64,000 nucleotides of DNA, from positions 2,356,001 to 2,420,000 of the forward strand of contig NZ_CP060295.1 in the NCBI RefSeq assembly GCF_014302995.1, written 5' to 3'. A model generated the notes under the pieces. It had not been told where the DNA came from. It made no database searches and was given only the letters and a program-made list of their open reading frames with translations. Origin of the DNA: Variovorax sp. PAMC26660 (GTDB lineage: Bacteria > Pseudomonadota > Gammaproteobacteria > Burkholderiales > Burkholderiaceae_C). The translations under genes were made by a program, and so were the position numbers. This document shows positions 9,101 through 17,283 of this stretch, piece by piece. Positions within the stretch are counted from its first letter, which is position 1. Every line of letters begins with the position of its first letter.

Positions 9101-11062
9101 GACCGTGAGCTGCAGGCCCGTGACGCTGCCGGGCGGCTGGGCCTTGCCCACGACCACGTGTTCGACCATCGTCCAGCTGCTGACGGCGTAGGCCGTCATG
9201 AAGCGCGCGCGAACCTGGTAGATACCACCGACCGAAAGGCCCAAGAGGTAGGTGTCGACGCTTTCGCCCGGCAGATCGATGGTCTGCCAGGGCTCATTGG
9301 TCTGCACTAGGCGCCATTGCAGACGGACGGCACCACCACGCAGCACCGATGCCTCGGTCGACTTCGCCCAACTCACCTTCGCACGAATAACCATCGAGCC
9401 GTCCTGCTGCACCATGTGCTCGGGGCCGGAGTTCACCGAGAGATCATTGGGTTGCTGTGGCGCAATGAACGGGCTCGGCAGATTCGTGTTCGGCGCCGCA
9501 TCGGCCTGCACCTCATCGGCCAGGTCGTAGTAGGCCGGCACATCCTCGATCACCAGCAGCGACAGTGGCGCGTTGCGGGCATAGGTCCAGTCCTGTACGC
9601 GGAAGGTCTTGTTGGCGAAGCCGTACAAGGCGCTCGTGAGCACGATGCGGTCGCCGGGCTGCAGGTGCCACGCCAGCATCTTGGGATGGATGCGCAGCAC
9701 GAAGCCGCCGCGGCTCTGCTCGACCACCACGCGGGCGATCTGGTGGCAGCGCACGTGCGAGGTCGTGAACGACAGTGCCATGTCGGTGAACTTGTCCTTC
9801 GCATCGAGCGCGCGGAAGGTCGGGTTCTGGTAGGGCGTGAAGTCTTCGCTGACGCCGTTGCGCGCCGCGTTGACGTAGGTGCCGCGCATGCCATTGAAGC
9901 GGCTCGCGCCGGGGTTGGCGGTTTGCGCCACGGCCGTGGGCGCCAGCATGTCGTCGTCGGTGAGGTTGAGCACCGGCGTGGACCAGGCACCGGCCTGGAT
10001 GCGCCAGACACCGCCCGATTCGAGACTGAAGCCCGCCATCGAATCTTCGAGCTGCTGCCGCGTCGACTCGCGATCCTGGTCCGAACGGAACATGCCGTCG
10101 CAGACATACAGCGCCCGAGAGTTGCCGTAGTTGACGGCATCGACCGCGCCGTAGACCTCCTGGTCGCAAGCGTTGGCTGCAGCGATCAGCGCGTTCTCAT
10201 CGATCTGGTCCTGCGCAGCGAGGTAGCCGGTTTCCGAGCGCAGGAAGTCGGCCAGGCACAGCGCGGGATTGCGCGAGTAGGCGGTCTGGCCGGTGCGTGG
10301 GTCGTACACCTTCTTGCCGCGCAGCCTGGCCGTGATCTCGGGAATGCCGCCCTGGAAGCGCTCGAACAGCAGGTTGAGCGTGACCACTGCGTAGGTGCAG
10401 CCGCTCAGCTTGTGTTGCTCGGTCCAGAGATTGAAGCCCGGGAACGACTGGTCGACATTCCAGCGAATGAAAGCATCGGCCGTGTCCACGCCACTTGGCG
10501 AGGTGTGGAACTGCACGTTCACCGCCGGGCCTTCCGAAGGCCAGCCAGTGAACAGCGGTGGCATCTGGAATTCGGGGCCGTCGGTCCAGCCGAATCCGTT
10601 GGGCCGGCCCACCGAGGTGCCGTCGATGAAGATCTCGTCGATGGCCTCGCACTCGTGTGAAGCGAAGACCATCACGATGTGCTTGAACTGGGCCATCGGG
10701 CCGCTGTCGAGCACCGCGACGATGGCACCGCCGACGCGTGCGGGTGCACCGTAGACCGTGGCCCAAGGCGATTCGGAGCTGACCAGCGTGGCCGTGCGGT
10801 CGCGCAGGTTGGCCACGTCTTCGGCGAACTTGCGGGCTGCTGCTTGGCGTGCTTTTTTCTTGGCTTGTGAGGACGAGTAGGCGTTGCTGACCAGAGAGAG
10901 CGCAGCGCTAACGATCATGCCGCCTACCGCAGCGGCCGATGTAGTCGCTCCTACCGCCGTGCCAATCCAGGCGAGGAAACCGGAGACTGGTTCCGCCATT
11001 GCCGCGGTGCTGACACCAAAGAACGCCCCAAAGACGATTGCGAAACGAATCAGACGCGCCAT
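6140..11062 (-). CDS. Central tail tip (host specificity J-like) protein
   Basis: A 1640-residue tail tip protein, the largest gene of the element. Order of regions: a hydrophobic N-terminus (to about residue 60), an E/W-rich hub region with YGAPARVGG and RGKKVYDPRTGQ near residues 105-300, fibronectin-III-like repeats (about 560-860), a coiled section around EAIDELTEGLDEAIANLMD, a carbohydrate-binding-like region, and a DUF1983-like C-terminus (ITAVEAEATARQTLAVRV onward) ending in a beta-rich head. This is the organisation of lambda J and TipJ proteins, which close the tail tube and contact the receptor. The start at 11062 overlaps the NlpC-like gene by 13 bp. It is intact, with no stop or frameshift seen. 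Confidence 0.85.
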   Translation of the reverse strand: MARLIRFAIVFGAFFGVSTAAMAEPVSGFLAWIGTAVGATTSAAAVGGMIVSAALSLVSNAYSSSQAKKKARQAAARKFAEDVANLRDRTATLVSSESPWATVYGAPARVGGAIVAVLDSGPMAQFKHIVMVFASHECEAIDEIFIDGTSVGRPNGFGWTDGPEFQMPPLFTGWPSEGPAVNVQFHTSPSGVDTADAFIRWNVDQSFPGFNLWTEQHKLSGCTYAVVTLNLLFERFQGGIPEITARLRGKKVYDPRTGQTAYSRNPALCLADFLRSETGYLAAQDQIDENALIAAANACDQEVYGAVDAVNYGNSRALYVCDGMFRSDQDRESTRQQLEDSMAGFSLESGGVWRIQAGAWSTPVLNLTDDDMLAPTAVAQTANPGASRFNGMRGTYVNAARNGVSEDFTPYQNPTFRALDAKDKFTDMALSFTTSHVRCHQIARVVVEQSRGGFVLRIHPKMLAWHLQPGDRIVLTSALYGFANKTFRVQDWTYARNAPLSLLVIEDVPAYYDLADEVQADAAPNTNLPSPFIAPQQPNDLSVNSGPEHMVQQDGSMVIRAKVSWAKSTEASVLRGGAVRLQWRLVQTNEPWQTIDLPGESVDTYLLGLSVGGIYQVRARFMTAYAVSSWTMVEHVVVGKAQPPGSVTGLQLTVELTGVFARWQEPTGLDLLDLNVTELRIGAEWETAADVFSGRTTVANIGWLQAGIVKVWASHNDTTGRWSAPISTAIQILPPAQPVVTGEARRDQVELQWPECRTTQPLHGYEVRVGNIFSEAVVLTVVNALGYAHTQATPGNYLYWISAIDTAGNRGAPGYKVLTTLPGIDEAIDELTEGLDEAIANLMDIGSRQTDALLIEAMQRGTSISRVERLITEGDEQLAQEIELVVARAVGYTRANLLFNGGFEFDLKDWTGNVAGWVTADSEFGRVAVLAAPPNLAGRITSKAFKAGVNAWYAVTGDSRFTSASGACRFGIEYRDAVDTVLRVDLGPQFAQHEFSNDAARRIQNALESQAPAGTATARAFFEWAGFVAPGVISVRYVKAEAGRLPATGYTAESSDVGTVAAVQTETTARITAVEAEATARQTLAVRVNGVEGAIATEANVRAEETGALKLRYGVRLTANGKASGFIMNNDGQQSDFVVLADKFAWATEGADGKVKYPVVFGSIDGVASFGFAGNMFLDGTLKARMIDAEQIYGTHIRGDEITGEKIRAGTISAREINVGLGSNLLVNSTFVDRVVASGTVKIPTGWVGDINLNGDSYEFLAMPEYFPEYTPTGLQGLDMHHPGGAWEPGFMLIQAEFPAEAAKRYECSVYSGAVRSRIVAEILWFDGIGVALGSSSDLAIENNNDRAGGRTLSQFKRIGCFGTAPPDAAKGLMRLIKYATDADSHAFLVAPMAAEASVYQTVFSNYAPSGIGTQITPYGIRTPSISALSADLGDITAGRITINGGSGGNWGYMRSAGKWRDANWGWALAQHPSGAMFVDFSLNGCGLVMDYVPGGQAAFDLWGPGFRLNNNKLTISQIDVIDTLQVQGGAVSTSLVASGNGSATLGVSVPTGQVHRIVATAFHTGGYRIGVSNMVCYLTDAVPEASLAVENSMASMPASTTPALTMISTFDRGPGNHTISASNDKNARVVLSLSIQKRP

Positions 11063-11466
11063 GCTGCCACCCCCGTCGTCAAAGGCAAGAATTGCAGGCG
11101 GTCCTTGCCGGGCGCCACGATGTTCGAGCCCGTGCAAACGCCAAAGCTGTACCCCGAAACGCGCCCGATGCGCCCGCCACTGCGTGCCAGCACCACATCG
11201 CCACGTTGCGCCAATCGCCCAGGCAGGGACTGCCCCAGAAGAGCCGTGGCGATCGCCTCGAAGCCGCCAGCGGCACGCACATGGCGCAACGCCGTCAGCA
11301 ACCTTTTCGGCGCCAGCGCGCCACCCTGCGCACGCAGTGGCTCCAACGGATCGGTCCCGCGCCGTTCACGCACCCAATCCGCCGCGATGGTTGCGCAGTC
11401 GTGTTCGAAGTAAGCGAAGCCTGTGTGGCGTCGCGCGTCGATGAAAGTGTCGAGATCAATGTTCAT
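11050..11466 (-). CDS. DUF6950/NlpC-like tail tip protein
   Basis: A 138-residue protein beginning MNIDLDTFIDARRHTGFAYF. The segment FEHDCATIAADWVRERRG carries the His-Asp-Cys arrangement typical of the phage NlpC/P60-like DUF6950 family; the cysteine is a candidate nucleophile. The later RLAQRGDVVLAR and SYSFGVCTGSNI match the family's beta core. In siphophages this gene sits just before the tip protein, and its product is thought to process or plug the tip or cut peptidoglycan during entry. The ATGA overlap with the upstream tail gene supports the start. Confidence 0.7.
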   Translation of the reverse strand: MNIDLDTFIDARRHTGFAYFEHDCATIAADWVRERRGTDPLEPLRAQGGALAPKRLLTALRHVRAAGGFEAIATALLGQSLPGRLAQRGDVVLARSGGRIGRVSGYSFGVCTGSNIVAPGKDRLQFLPLTTGVAAWRV

Positions 11467-12086
11467 TTGTTGTGCACGCCGAGAACCTGCCGATACTGGA
11501 GATTGACCTGCAGCCACTTGCCGACCCAGACGGCCGGGTTGCCGATTAGGCTGGTGAGATAGACGAAACCCATCTCACCCGGATGCCGCGCCTGGTGCTG
11601 CGCGTTGTTCATGCGAAGGGCTGCGGGGTTGCTGCGCACGTCGTAGCTCGCGGTGCGACAGTCCATGCTGATCGAGGCGTTGTTGCCATCACGATCGATC
11701 TTCATCTGGTCCATCACGCCCACGAAGCGCAGCACCGGTGATCCGTTGATCTGCAGCGTGTTGGCATCGAGCATCGCGATCCACACGCGCACACGACGGT
11801 CCTGGTAGTCGGAGGGATCACCAAGCGCCAAAGCACGCGTGCCGATGTCCACCGGCGAGAGCGTCAGCGTGAGCTTCTCGGCCGCGCCGTCTTCGCTCTC
11901 GTGCAACTCGCCGATGGAGCCGAGGTTGCCCACGCCTTGCCAGGTCTCGCCCATCACCTGGACACTGAGTGGCCAGTTGGTGAAGCGTGCGGTGCCGGAA
12001 CGCAACTGCAATTCCACCAATGCCAGCTCGCCGTAGGCAGGTGCATTCGCACTGGCCTGAAAACCGCTGTTGACAGGTACCGTCAT
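11463..12086 (-). CDS. Distal tail / tip hub protein
   Basis: A 207-residue beta-rich protein starting MTVPVNSGF. It contains ALVELQLRSGTARFTNWPLS, a GVGNLGSIGELHESEDG motif and SPVLRFVGVMDQMKIDRD, followed by a C-terminal segment (NNAQHQARHPGEMGF) seen in small siphophage tail proteins between the tape measure and the NlpC-like protein. This suggests a hub or distal tail adaptor role. The family name is not certain to me. It is coupled at both ends by 4-bp overlaps. Confidence 0.6.
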   Translation of the reverse strand: MTVPVNSGFQASANAPAYGELALVELQLRSGTARFTNWPLSVQVMGETWQGVGNLGSIGELHESEDGAAEKLTLTLSPVDIGTRALALGDPSDYQDRRVRVWIAMLDANTLQINGSPVLRFVGVMDQMKIDRDGNNASISMDCRTASYDVRSNPAALRMNNAQHQARHPGEMGFVYLTSLIGNPAVWVGKWLQVNLQYRQVLGVHNK

Positions 12087-12706
12087 TCCCAGGACTCCAT
12101 CAAATCGAGGCTGAAACCGCCTTGCGTGCGCGACTCCGAAGACCAGTTGTTCTTTGCATCCGTCTTGCGCATGAGGCAGGTCGGACGGTCCCAGATCACC
12201 GCGCTGCCCGCGGCAACCGCCACGCGCAGCACCGGCTCGATCTGCACCACGATCAGCCCTGCGGCATTGGCCACCGCATCGGCCTGCACGTGCAGCAACT
12301 GCCGTTGAATCGATCCTTGGTTGACACCGATCCAGTCGCCTTGCAACAGCGTCTTGCCCGCCTGGGCCACGCCGAGCTGAATCGACAGCGAAGAGGCACC
12401 GGCCGCAGCCGCGAGTGCGGTCCACACACCGCGTGCCGTGCCGCGAGGCGCCGGCTGCAGCATGTCGCTGACCGCCAGCACATTGACCTGTCCGCGCAGC
12501 GCATGCACCAAGCTGCGCCACATGGCGGCCTCGCTCATCAGCGGAATGCGCTCTTCGCTCACGAGCGCACACGTGCGGCGCGGCGGTGCCAGCACAGCCA
12601 CCTGCGACGAACCGGTGTCGCCGCTGCTGAAGCTCAGGTCGAAGGTCTGGATACCGAAATCCTGGCGCTTGACCGGCAGGTTGGGGGGCAGGGTGACGAT
12701 GCTCAT
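12083..12706 (-). CDS. Distal tail protein
   Basis: A 207-residue protein beginning MSIVTLPPNLPVKRQDFGIQ and ending SLDLMESWE. It is mixed alpha/beta: RRTCALVSEERIPLMSEAA and LVHALRGQVNVLAVSDM resemble the B3/D3112-type tail proteins encoded directly after the tape measure. A ring at the tube-tip junction is the likely role, inferred from order. It shares 4 bp with the tape measure stop and 4 bp with the next gene. Confidence 0.55.
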   Translation of the reverse strand: MSIVTLPPNLPVKRQDFGIQTFDLSFSSGDTGSSQVAVLAPPRRTCALVSEERIPLMSEAAMWRSLVHALRGQVNVLAVSDMLQPAPRGTARGVWTALAAAAGASSLSIQLGVAQAGKTLLQGDWIGVNQGSIQRQLLHVQADAVANAAGLIVVQIEPVLRVAVAAGSAVIWDRPTCLMRKTDAKNNWSSESRTQGGFSLDLMESWE

Positions 12707-15438
12707 TGGGGCACCACCCGCAGACGCTTGAGTTGTTCCATTTGGCCCTTGTTGTTGGCTTGAAGCGCGCGGTCCAGATCGGCGAGCACAGCGCCGCGAT
12801 CGGACCTTGAATCGATGTTGAAGACGTTGGTCGGCGCGTAGTGCAGGCCACTGCCGCCACCGCCGTCCGAGCCTTGGGCACTGACGCCCAGGCGGCCGTC
12901 GGAGCCACGGCGCAGCGGCATGATGGCTTCGGGTCCGGCTTCGCCCATGAGGCCGATGCCGTTGGCGAACGGGAAGAACGTGGGGCTGCCGACCACGCTG
13001 TTGGCGTAGGCGTGCAGGCCGGAAGATGAGAAGACGTTGCCGTTGGCGTTGGCGCTCGGAGTCCAGCCCTTCAGGCCGATGAAGGTGCCCAGCGTGTCGC
13101 CGCCCAGAAGATTGGAAACACCTGCCGTCGCAGAAGTCCATGCCCCGCCGAGGAGGCCCGAAACCGCGCCGAAAAGTCCACCGAGTCCCGATGAAGAACC
13201 TTTCGAGTCGGATGCGCCACCGCCCGAGATCGATCCCTTGAGCGCACCAGTCAGCCAACCGGCGAACCCATCCACTGCGTCCTTCAACGTCGCGTCGTAG
13301 AACGCATCGGCCAGCGACTTGACGAGCTTCTTCTTGAGCCCTTCACCGATCTTGTCGATGGCATCCCGGCCGCCGCCTTCAAGCAGGTTGACGAAACCAT
13401 CGCGAAACACGCCGCCGATGTCGTCGGCCATCTTTTTCGACTTTTCCTCGTCCTTTGCCTTTTCCTTCTTCTGCTTCTCGTCGGTGGTTTTCAGGCTGTC
13501 GGATTTTTGAGTGGCTTGCAGCAAGTCCTGCTCTGCGCGCAAGCGATCACGCAAGGACTGGATGTACGCAGGGTCGACGTTTTCAGTGGCGTCGAGCTCT
13601 CTGACCTGCCGCTCCATCTGCGCGATGCTCAGCTTCTGGATCTCTTCCTTGGACAGGCCGTACACGGCGTTCTGTTCCTCCAAGGCGCGTGTCTGTTCGC
13701 GGATCTTGTCGGTAGCTTGCTGCGAAGTCTTGAGCACTGCGTTTCGGGGCGTCGCATCCAGCTCCGCATACGAGCGATCGGCTTCGTCGTTGACGAATTT
13801 GCGTTGCTGCTCGACAGTTTTCGAACGGACTTCCAGCTTCTGCCTATCGGCGGCCGATCCCTTCTTGGAGCCCAACAAACGCAGTTCTTCCTGGATGGCG
13901 TCTTCCTGGTCCTTCAGGTCTTGCAAGCGCAGATCGCGCTTGCGGCGAACGACGTCGTAATCGGTAAGCAGATCCTGCTTGCGCAGGCTGTCGATCTTCT
14001 TGAGACCTTCTGCCGTCTCCTTTGCTTTGGTGCTGTACGCCTCGCGTACGGCCTCCACGCCGGCACGGAGACCTTCGTCTTCGGCACGATTGATGCCGGA
14101 GGAGTCTCCCTTGGGAGTGAAGGATTTCTTCAGGGCCGCGACTTCTCTTGCCTGCTCAACCGCGGTCGGCACTGCAAGACTGGCGGCCTTGGCATCGGCA
14201 ATGCTCTTTCTATATAGCTCGACGGCCGCAGCTACTTCGTCTTTCTTGTTGAATCGACCGCGGAGCTCCGTCAACGTCTCGCCCGCCTTGATGCCTTTCT
14301 GATCGACGCGAGCGCGCTCCCCTTGAAGAGTTGCATCCTTACTCAGAAGCCGTTGATCGTTCTGCAGATACGACTGCTGCAGTGTCAGAGTCTCCAGGTT
14401 GTTTTTCTTGGGGAATCCGACAGCGGCCCCGCCCGCTGTTTCGGCGAACTTGCCGCTGTCGTTTCCATTGCGCTTGCGATAGCGTTCGATCTGCTCCGAG
14501 ACCTCATCGATCTTCTTTTGCATCGGTTCGGCTCGCCCGATGTTGCGAATGGCATCCCCCGCACGATTGATGGTGCCGATGATGCCCATCCAAGCACGAT
14601 CCATGGTGCCGAGATTGCCAACCACCTGCTGTGTCCGCTGATTCATGGCATCGGCGAAAGACTTCTGCGCCAGAGCCGCAGCGTCTTCGTGGCGACCTTG
14701 GTCTTCCAATGCCTTGATTCGCTCGTACGTGCTTGCGCTCAGGTAGTGGTACGTTTCGTTGAGCTTGGCCGACGCCTTGGACGGTTCATCGGCAAGCTTG
14801 ACGAAATTCTCCGTGGCCTCGCTGATCGAGGTTCCGAGCACGCGGTTCATTTCCGCAGTTGCGCCCGCCACTTCGCGCAGAACTTCACCGCCAACCTTGC
14901 CGGTCCCCACCGCTGCCGTCAGAGCTTCCGCTGCTCGCGCCTGTGTGCCCTTCGTTCCCGCGATCTCCACGGCTTGGGCCTGGAGCTGGTCGTTCGTTTG
15001 ACCCGCGTAGTTGCCGGACAGGATTCTCGCGTTGGCGTAGCCCGTCGCCTCCTTACTGCCTTGCACATAGGCGTCCGTGAGCGTGGTGACGGCTTGTGTC
15101 GCCAAACTGAGCGGCGACAGCAAGCCCTTGATGTAGCCCCCCACCGCACCGGCAGCCGAACCGACGCCACCAAAGGAGGAAATGAGCTTCGTGCCCTCTC
15201 CCACCAGCGAAGTCAGGGGCGACTGCCCGCCCTGGATACTGGAGAACAGGCTTTGAAAAGACGAGGCGACCTCCTTCGCAGAAGCTACAGCCTTGGCTTT
15301 GGCCTCCTCCGCCTGGCTCGCTCCGCTGGAGATCCGGTCGATGAATTTCGAGAATTCGTTGACGACCCGGGAGAGGTCCGCATTCATCGATGAAGCGTCC
15401 ACCGTCATCCGGATTGCCATTTGTTGTGTTGCAGCCAT
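12703..15438 (-). CDS. Tail length tape measure protein
   Basis: A 911-residue protein: an N-terminal helical region (MTVDASSMNADLSRVVNEF), hydrophobic Gly/Ala-rich stretches near residues 70-140, a long charged coiled coil (about 270-670, with KKEKAKDEEKSKKM) and a Gly/Ser-rich C-terminal part ending in the conserved phage segment GLMGEAGPEAIMPLRRG. That order is typical of siphophage tape measures. At roughly 0.15 nm per residue it would set a tail of about 135 nm (inference). ATG 15438 follows the hairpin repeat at 15473-15493. Confidence 0.85.
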   Translation of the reverse strand: MAATQQMAIRMTVDASSMNADLSRVVNEFSKFIDRISSGASQAEEAKAKAVASAKEVASSFQSLFSSIQGGQSPLTSLVGEGTKLISSFGGVGSAAGAVGGYIKGLLSPLSLATQAVTTLTDAYVQGSKEATGYANARILSGNYAGQTNDQLQAQAVEIAGTKGTQARAAEALTAAVGTGKVGGEVLREVAGATAEMNRVLGTSISEATENFVKLADEPSKASAKLNETYHYLSASTYERIKALEDQGRHEDAAALAQKSFADAMNQRTQQVVGNLGTMDRAWMGIIGTINRAGDAIRNIGRAEPMQKKIDEVSEQIERYRKRNGNDSGKFAETAGGAAVGFPKKNNLETLTLQQSYLQNDQRLLSKDATLQGERARVDQKGIKAGETLTELRGRFNKKDEVAAAVELYRKSIADAKAASLAVPTAVEQAREVAALKKSFTPKGDSSGINRAEDEGLRAGVEAVREAYSTKAKETAEGLKKIDSLRKQDLLTDYDVVRRKRDLRLQDLKDQEDAIQEELRLLGSKKGSAADRQKLEVRSKTVEQQRKFVNDEADRSYAELDATPRNAVLKTSQQATDKIREQTRALEEQNAVYGLSKEEIQKLSIAQMERQVRELDATENVDPAYIQSLRDRLRAEQDLLQATQKSDSLKTTDEKQKKEKAKDEEKSKKMADDIGGVFRDGFVNLLEGGGRDAIDKIGEGLKKKLVKSLADAFYDATLKDAVDGFAGWLTGALKGSISGGGASDSKGSSSGLGGLFGAVSGLLGGAWTSATAGVSNLLGGDTLGTFIGLKGWTPSANANGNVFSSSGLHAYANSVVGSPTFFPFANGIGLMGEAGPEAIMPLRRGSDGRLGVSAQGSDGGGGSGLHYAPTNVFNIDSRSDRGAVLADLDRALQANNKGQMEQLKRLRVVPQ

Positions 15439-15472
15439 GTCTGTATGGTCCGTTTGAGAGAAAGAAAAAATA

Positions 15473-15493
15473 AGGCCGACATCTGCCGGCCCC
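15473..15493 (-). terminator. Hairpin repeat copy 1, terminator-like, before tape measure
   Basis: A 21-bp element whose minus strand contains GGCCG, an 8-nt loop and CGGCC, followed directly by a T-rich run (TTATTTTTTCTTT), so it looks like an intrinsic terminator or attenuator. It separates the tail chaperone genes from the tape measure. An identical 21-mer lies at 17874-17894 and a variant at 19427-19447. Confidence 0.6.
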
Positions 15494-15527
15494 ATGCTTC
15501 TTCGATGGCCGTGGGCCCGCGCTGTCG

Positions 15528-15905
15528 CTAGACGTTCAGCACCGCGATGCCTTCGTCTTCCATCACCTGCAGCTGCAGGAAAACTTCACGCTGCCGCGCA
15601 CGCGGAATGCCCAGGCGCCGCATCGCCACGTCGACCGCGCCGAAGTCGAGCCCCTGGAACCACGCGCCCGCCGCCCCCGCGACGACCCGCCACTGCGTTC
15701 GGCAGGCATGGAACACCTCGAATGCTTCCTGGTGTTCCGGCCATAGCTCGAAAGGTGGCGGGCCGCCGCCGTTGGCTGTCGAAGAGACGAGCTTCTTCGG
15801 GTCGAGACCGAGCGACGCGCACTGGCTGCGGAGATCGTCGTCCAGCTCGTCGTGGACGCGATGCTCTGCTCCGAGCACAAGGCGCGCGGCGCCTCTCAGT
15901 TTTTT
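15528..15905 (-). CDS. DUF1799 tail chaperone part (GT), made by -1 frameshift
   Basis: The frame encodes a DUF1799-type product: PPPFELWPEHQEAFEVFHAC, TQWRVVAGAAGAW, then GLDFGAVDVAMRRLGIPR and LQLQVMEDEGIAVLNV. DUF1799 is the T partner of phage tail-assembly chaperones. I see no good independent start codon with a ribosome site. Instead the frame joins the upstream gene at a slippery A AAA AAC (15905-15899, minus strand) that overlaps its last codons, so it is probably made as a G-T fusion, as in phage lambda. The fusion product would span 16246 down to 15528 and recruit tube subunits to the tape measure. Confidence 0.75.
   Translation of the reverse strand, partial: KKLRGAARLVLGAEHRVHDELDDDLRSQCASLGLDPKKLVSSTANGGGPPPFELWPEHQEAFEVFHACRTQWRVVAGAAGAWFQGLDFGAVDVAMRRLGIPRARQREVFLQLQVMEDEGIAVLNV
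15880..15905 (-). promoter_or_regulatory. Programmed -1 ribosomal frameshift signal
   Basis: Reading the minus strand, the heptamer A AAA AAC (15905-15899) sits in the correct phase (GTA AAA AAC then TGA). After a 4-nt spacer comes a perfect 6-bp hairpin, AGGCGC-CGC-GCGCCT (15894-15880). Slipping back one base continues into KLRGAARLVLGAEH and the DUF1799 frame. Both canonical parts of a bacterial/phage -1 signal are present. Confidence 0.8.
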
Positions 15906-16246
15906 ACCGCGGCCGGGTAGGCATGCTCGAAGTAGCTGTAGGCAATGGCGGCTTCGAAGCCGGTCCATTCCTCCACCGCTGCGGCGCGGTTCTCGGCCGT
16001 GCAGATGTAGGGCGCACCGTCGTCGCCGTCCAGCTCCTTCCAGTCGGCCAGCACCATGTCGAGCAGGTCCTTGTCGGTCAGGGTGCGGGCTTCGAGGCGC
16101 GATTGCAGCGTGTCGTTCTCGCTCTTGGTCAGGCGCTTGAAGACGGCGCTGAAGCGCACCTCCTCGACCTGGCCGTCGCCGGGCACACGCATCAGCACCG
16201 GCGCGACGAAGGTCGGCTTGACGGCGATCTTGAGTTTCTGGGGCAT
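15896..16246 (-). CDS. Tail assembly chaperone (G-like)
   Basis: A 116-residue protein, MPQKLKIAVKPTFVAPVL, with RFSAVFKRLTKSENDTL and a helical TDKDLLDMVLADWKEL motif typical of siphophage tail-assembly chaperones located between the tube protein and tape measure. It wraps the tape measure during tail assembly and is absent from finished tails. Its end contains the -1 slippery site that extends a minority of chains into DUF1799. Translation stops normally at TGA 15896-15898. The upstream neighbour is the tube protein, 37 bp away. Confidence 0.8.
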   Translation of the reverse strand: MPQKLKIAVKPTFVAPVLMRVPGDGQVEEVRFSAVFKRLTKSENDTLQSRLEARTLTDKDLLDMVLADWKELDGDDGAPYICTAENRAAAVEEWTGFEAAIAYSYFEHAYPAAVKN

Positions 16247-16283
16247 CTCTGTCTGTTCCTGTGGATGTGTGTGGGAATGCGGC

Positions 16284-17213
16284 TCAGCGAACGACGATCG
16301 ACCACTCGTCGTTGCCCGCGCCGGTGGGCACGAACTCGAGCGGCACGGTGATCATCTGCACGCCGTCGACGTCGCTGAAGGTCGGCTTGCCGATCTGCGC
16401 GCGCGGCGACAGGAACTCGACGACGTTGCTCGCACCCTGGCCGTGCTTGAGCGCCAGGTTCACGCGCTGGCTGGCGCGTGCCATGCCGATCCAGTCCTTG
16501 GTGGCGATCGAGGTGTTCTCGAAGGTCACCGAGCCGGTCGACACGCGCGCGGTGATGTCGACGGCGTCCACGGTCATCAGGTCGCGCTTGACGACGGTGT
16601 TGCCGGCATCGAAGGCGAAGGCGTTTGCGGCCACGCCGAGGCCGTCGAGCGTGAGCGTGGTGTTGGCCTTGTTCACGCCCAGCGGGTCCATGAACTTGGT
16701 GTAGTCGGCCACGGGCAGCGGTGCGTCTTCGGCGGGCACGAACAGGCCGGTGAACTCGAACTGCCACTTCGGAATGCCCTTGGCATTGATGGTGGCCTTC
16801 ACGTTGCCGTGCGCGTCGGTCATCTTGTAGACGGTGCCGTCGACGTTGCCGTAGATGGTGAGCGACTCCAGCGCATCGGTGGCCGGCGCGAAGGTGGTGC
16901 TGACGCCGGCGGCCGTGGTGACGGCGATGGCGCAGCCGCGCATCAGCGCGCTGTAGCCGGGCACGTCCCCCGCTGCTGCAACGCCGGCGATCTCGACCGA
17001 GAAGGCGATCTTGCTGTACTGCGTGACCAGCACGGAGCCGCGCGAGCCGAAGTAGGGCCGCACGTTGTCGCGCTGGACGACGTCGCCTTCGATGGGGGTC
17101 AGCGTGACTTCGCTGACCAGGATCGCGTGGGCCGCGCCGGTGGGCAACGCGTCGGTACCGCGTACCGTTTCAGCCTTGGCCAGGATGGCCATCTTGCGCA
17201 TGAGTTTTGCCAT
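16284..17213 (-). CDS. Major tail tube protein
   Basis: A 309-residue protein starting MAKLMRKMAILAKAETVRG. It contains VTLTPIEGDVVQRDNVRP, a beta-rich core and the IPKWQFEFTGLFVPAED strand, in line with transposable-siphophage tube subunits of the gpV type. It forms the hexameric rings of a flexible tube. A GGAG ribosome site lies about 9 bp before ATG 17213; the longer upstream frame is rejected because it overlaps the terminator gene in another frame. No sheath gene accompanies it, so the tail is non-contractile. Confidence 0.8.
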   Translation of the reverse strand: MAKLMRKMAILAKAETVRGTDALPTGAAHAILVSEVTLTPIEGDVVQRDNVRPYFGSRGSVLVTQYSKIAFSVEIAGVAAAGDVPGYSALMRGCAIAVTTAAGVSTTFAPATDALESLTIYGNVDGTVYKMTDAHGNVKATINAKGIPKWQFEFTGLFVPAEDAPLPVADYTKFMDPLGVNKANTTLTLDGLGVAANAFAFDAGNTVVKRDLMTVDAVDITARVSTGSVTFENTSIATKDWIGMARASQRVNLALKHGQGASNVVEFLSPRAQIGKPTFSDVDGVQMITVPLEFVPTGAGNDEWSIVVR

Positions 17214-17283
17214 GTCGGCGTTCTCCGTTGGTGGTGGTTGGGTTGTCGAAAGAAAGAAAAAACGAAAGATCTGCTCGCGGCAG

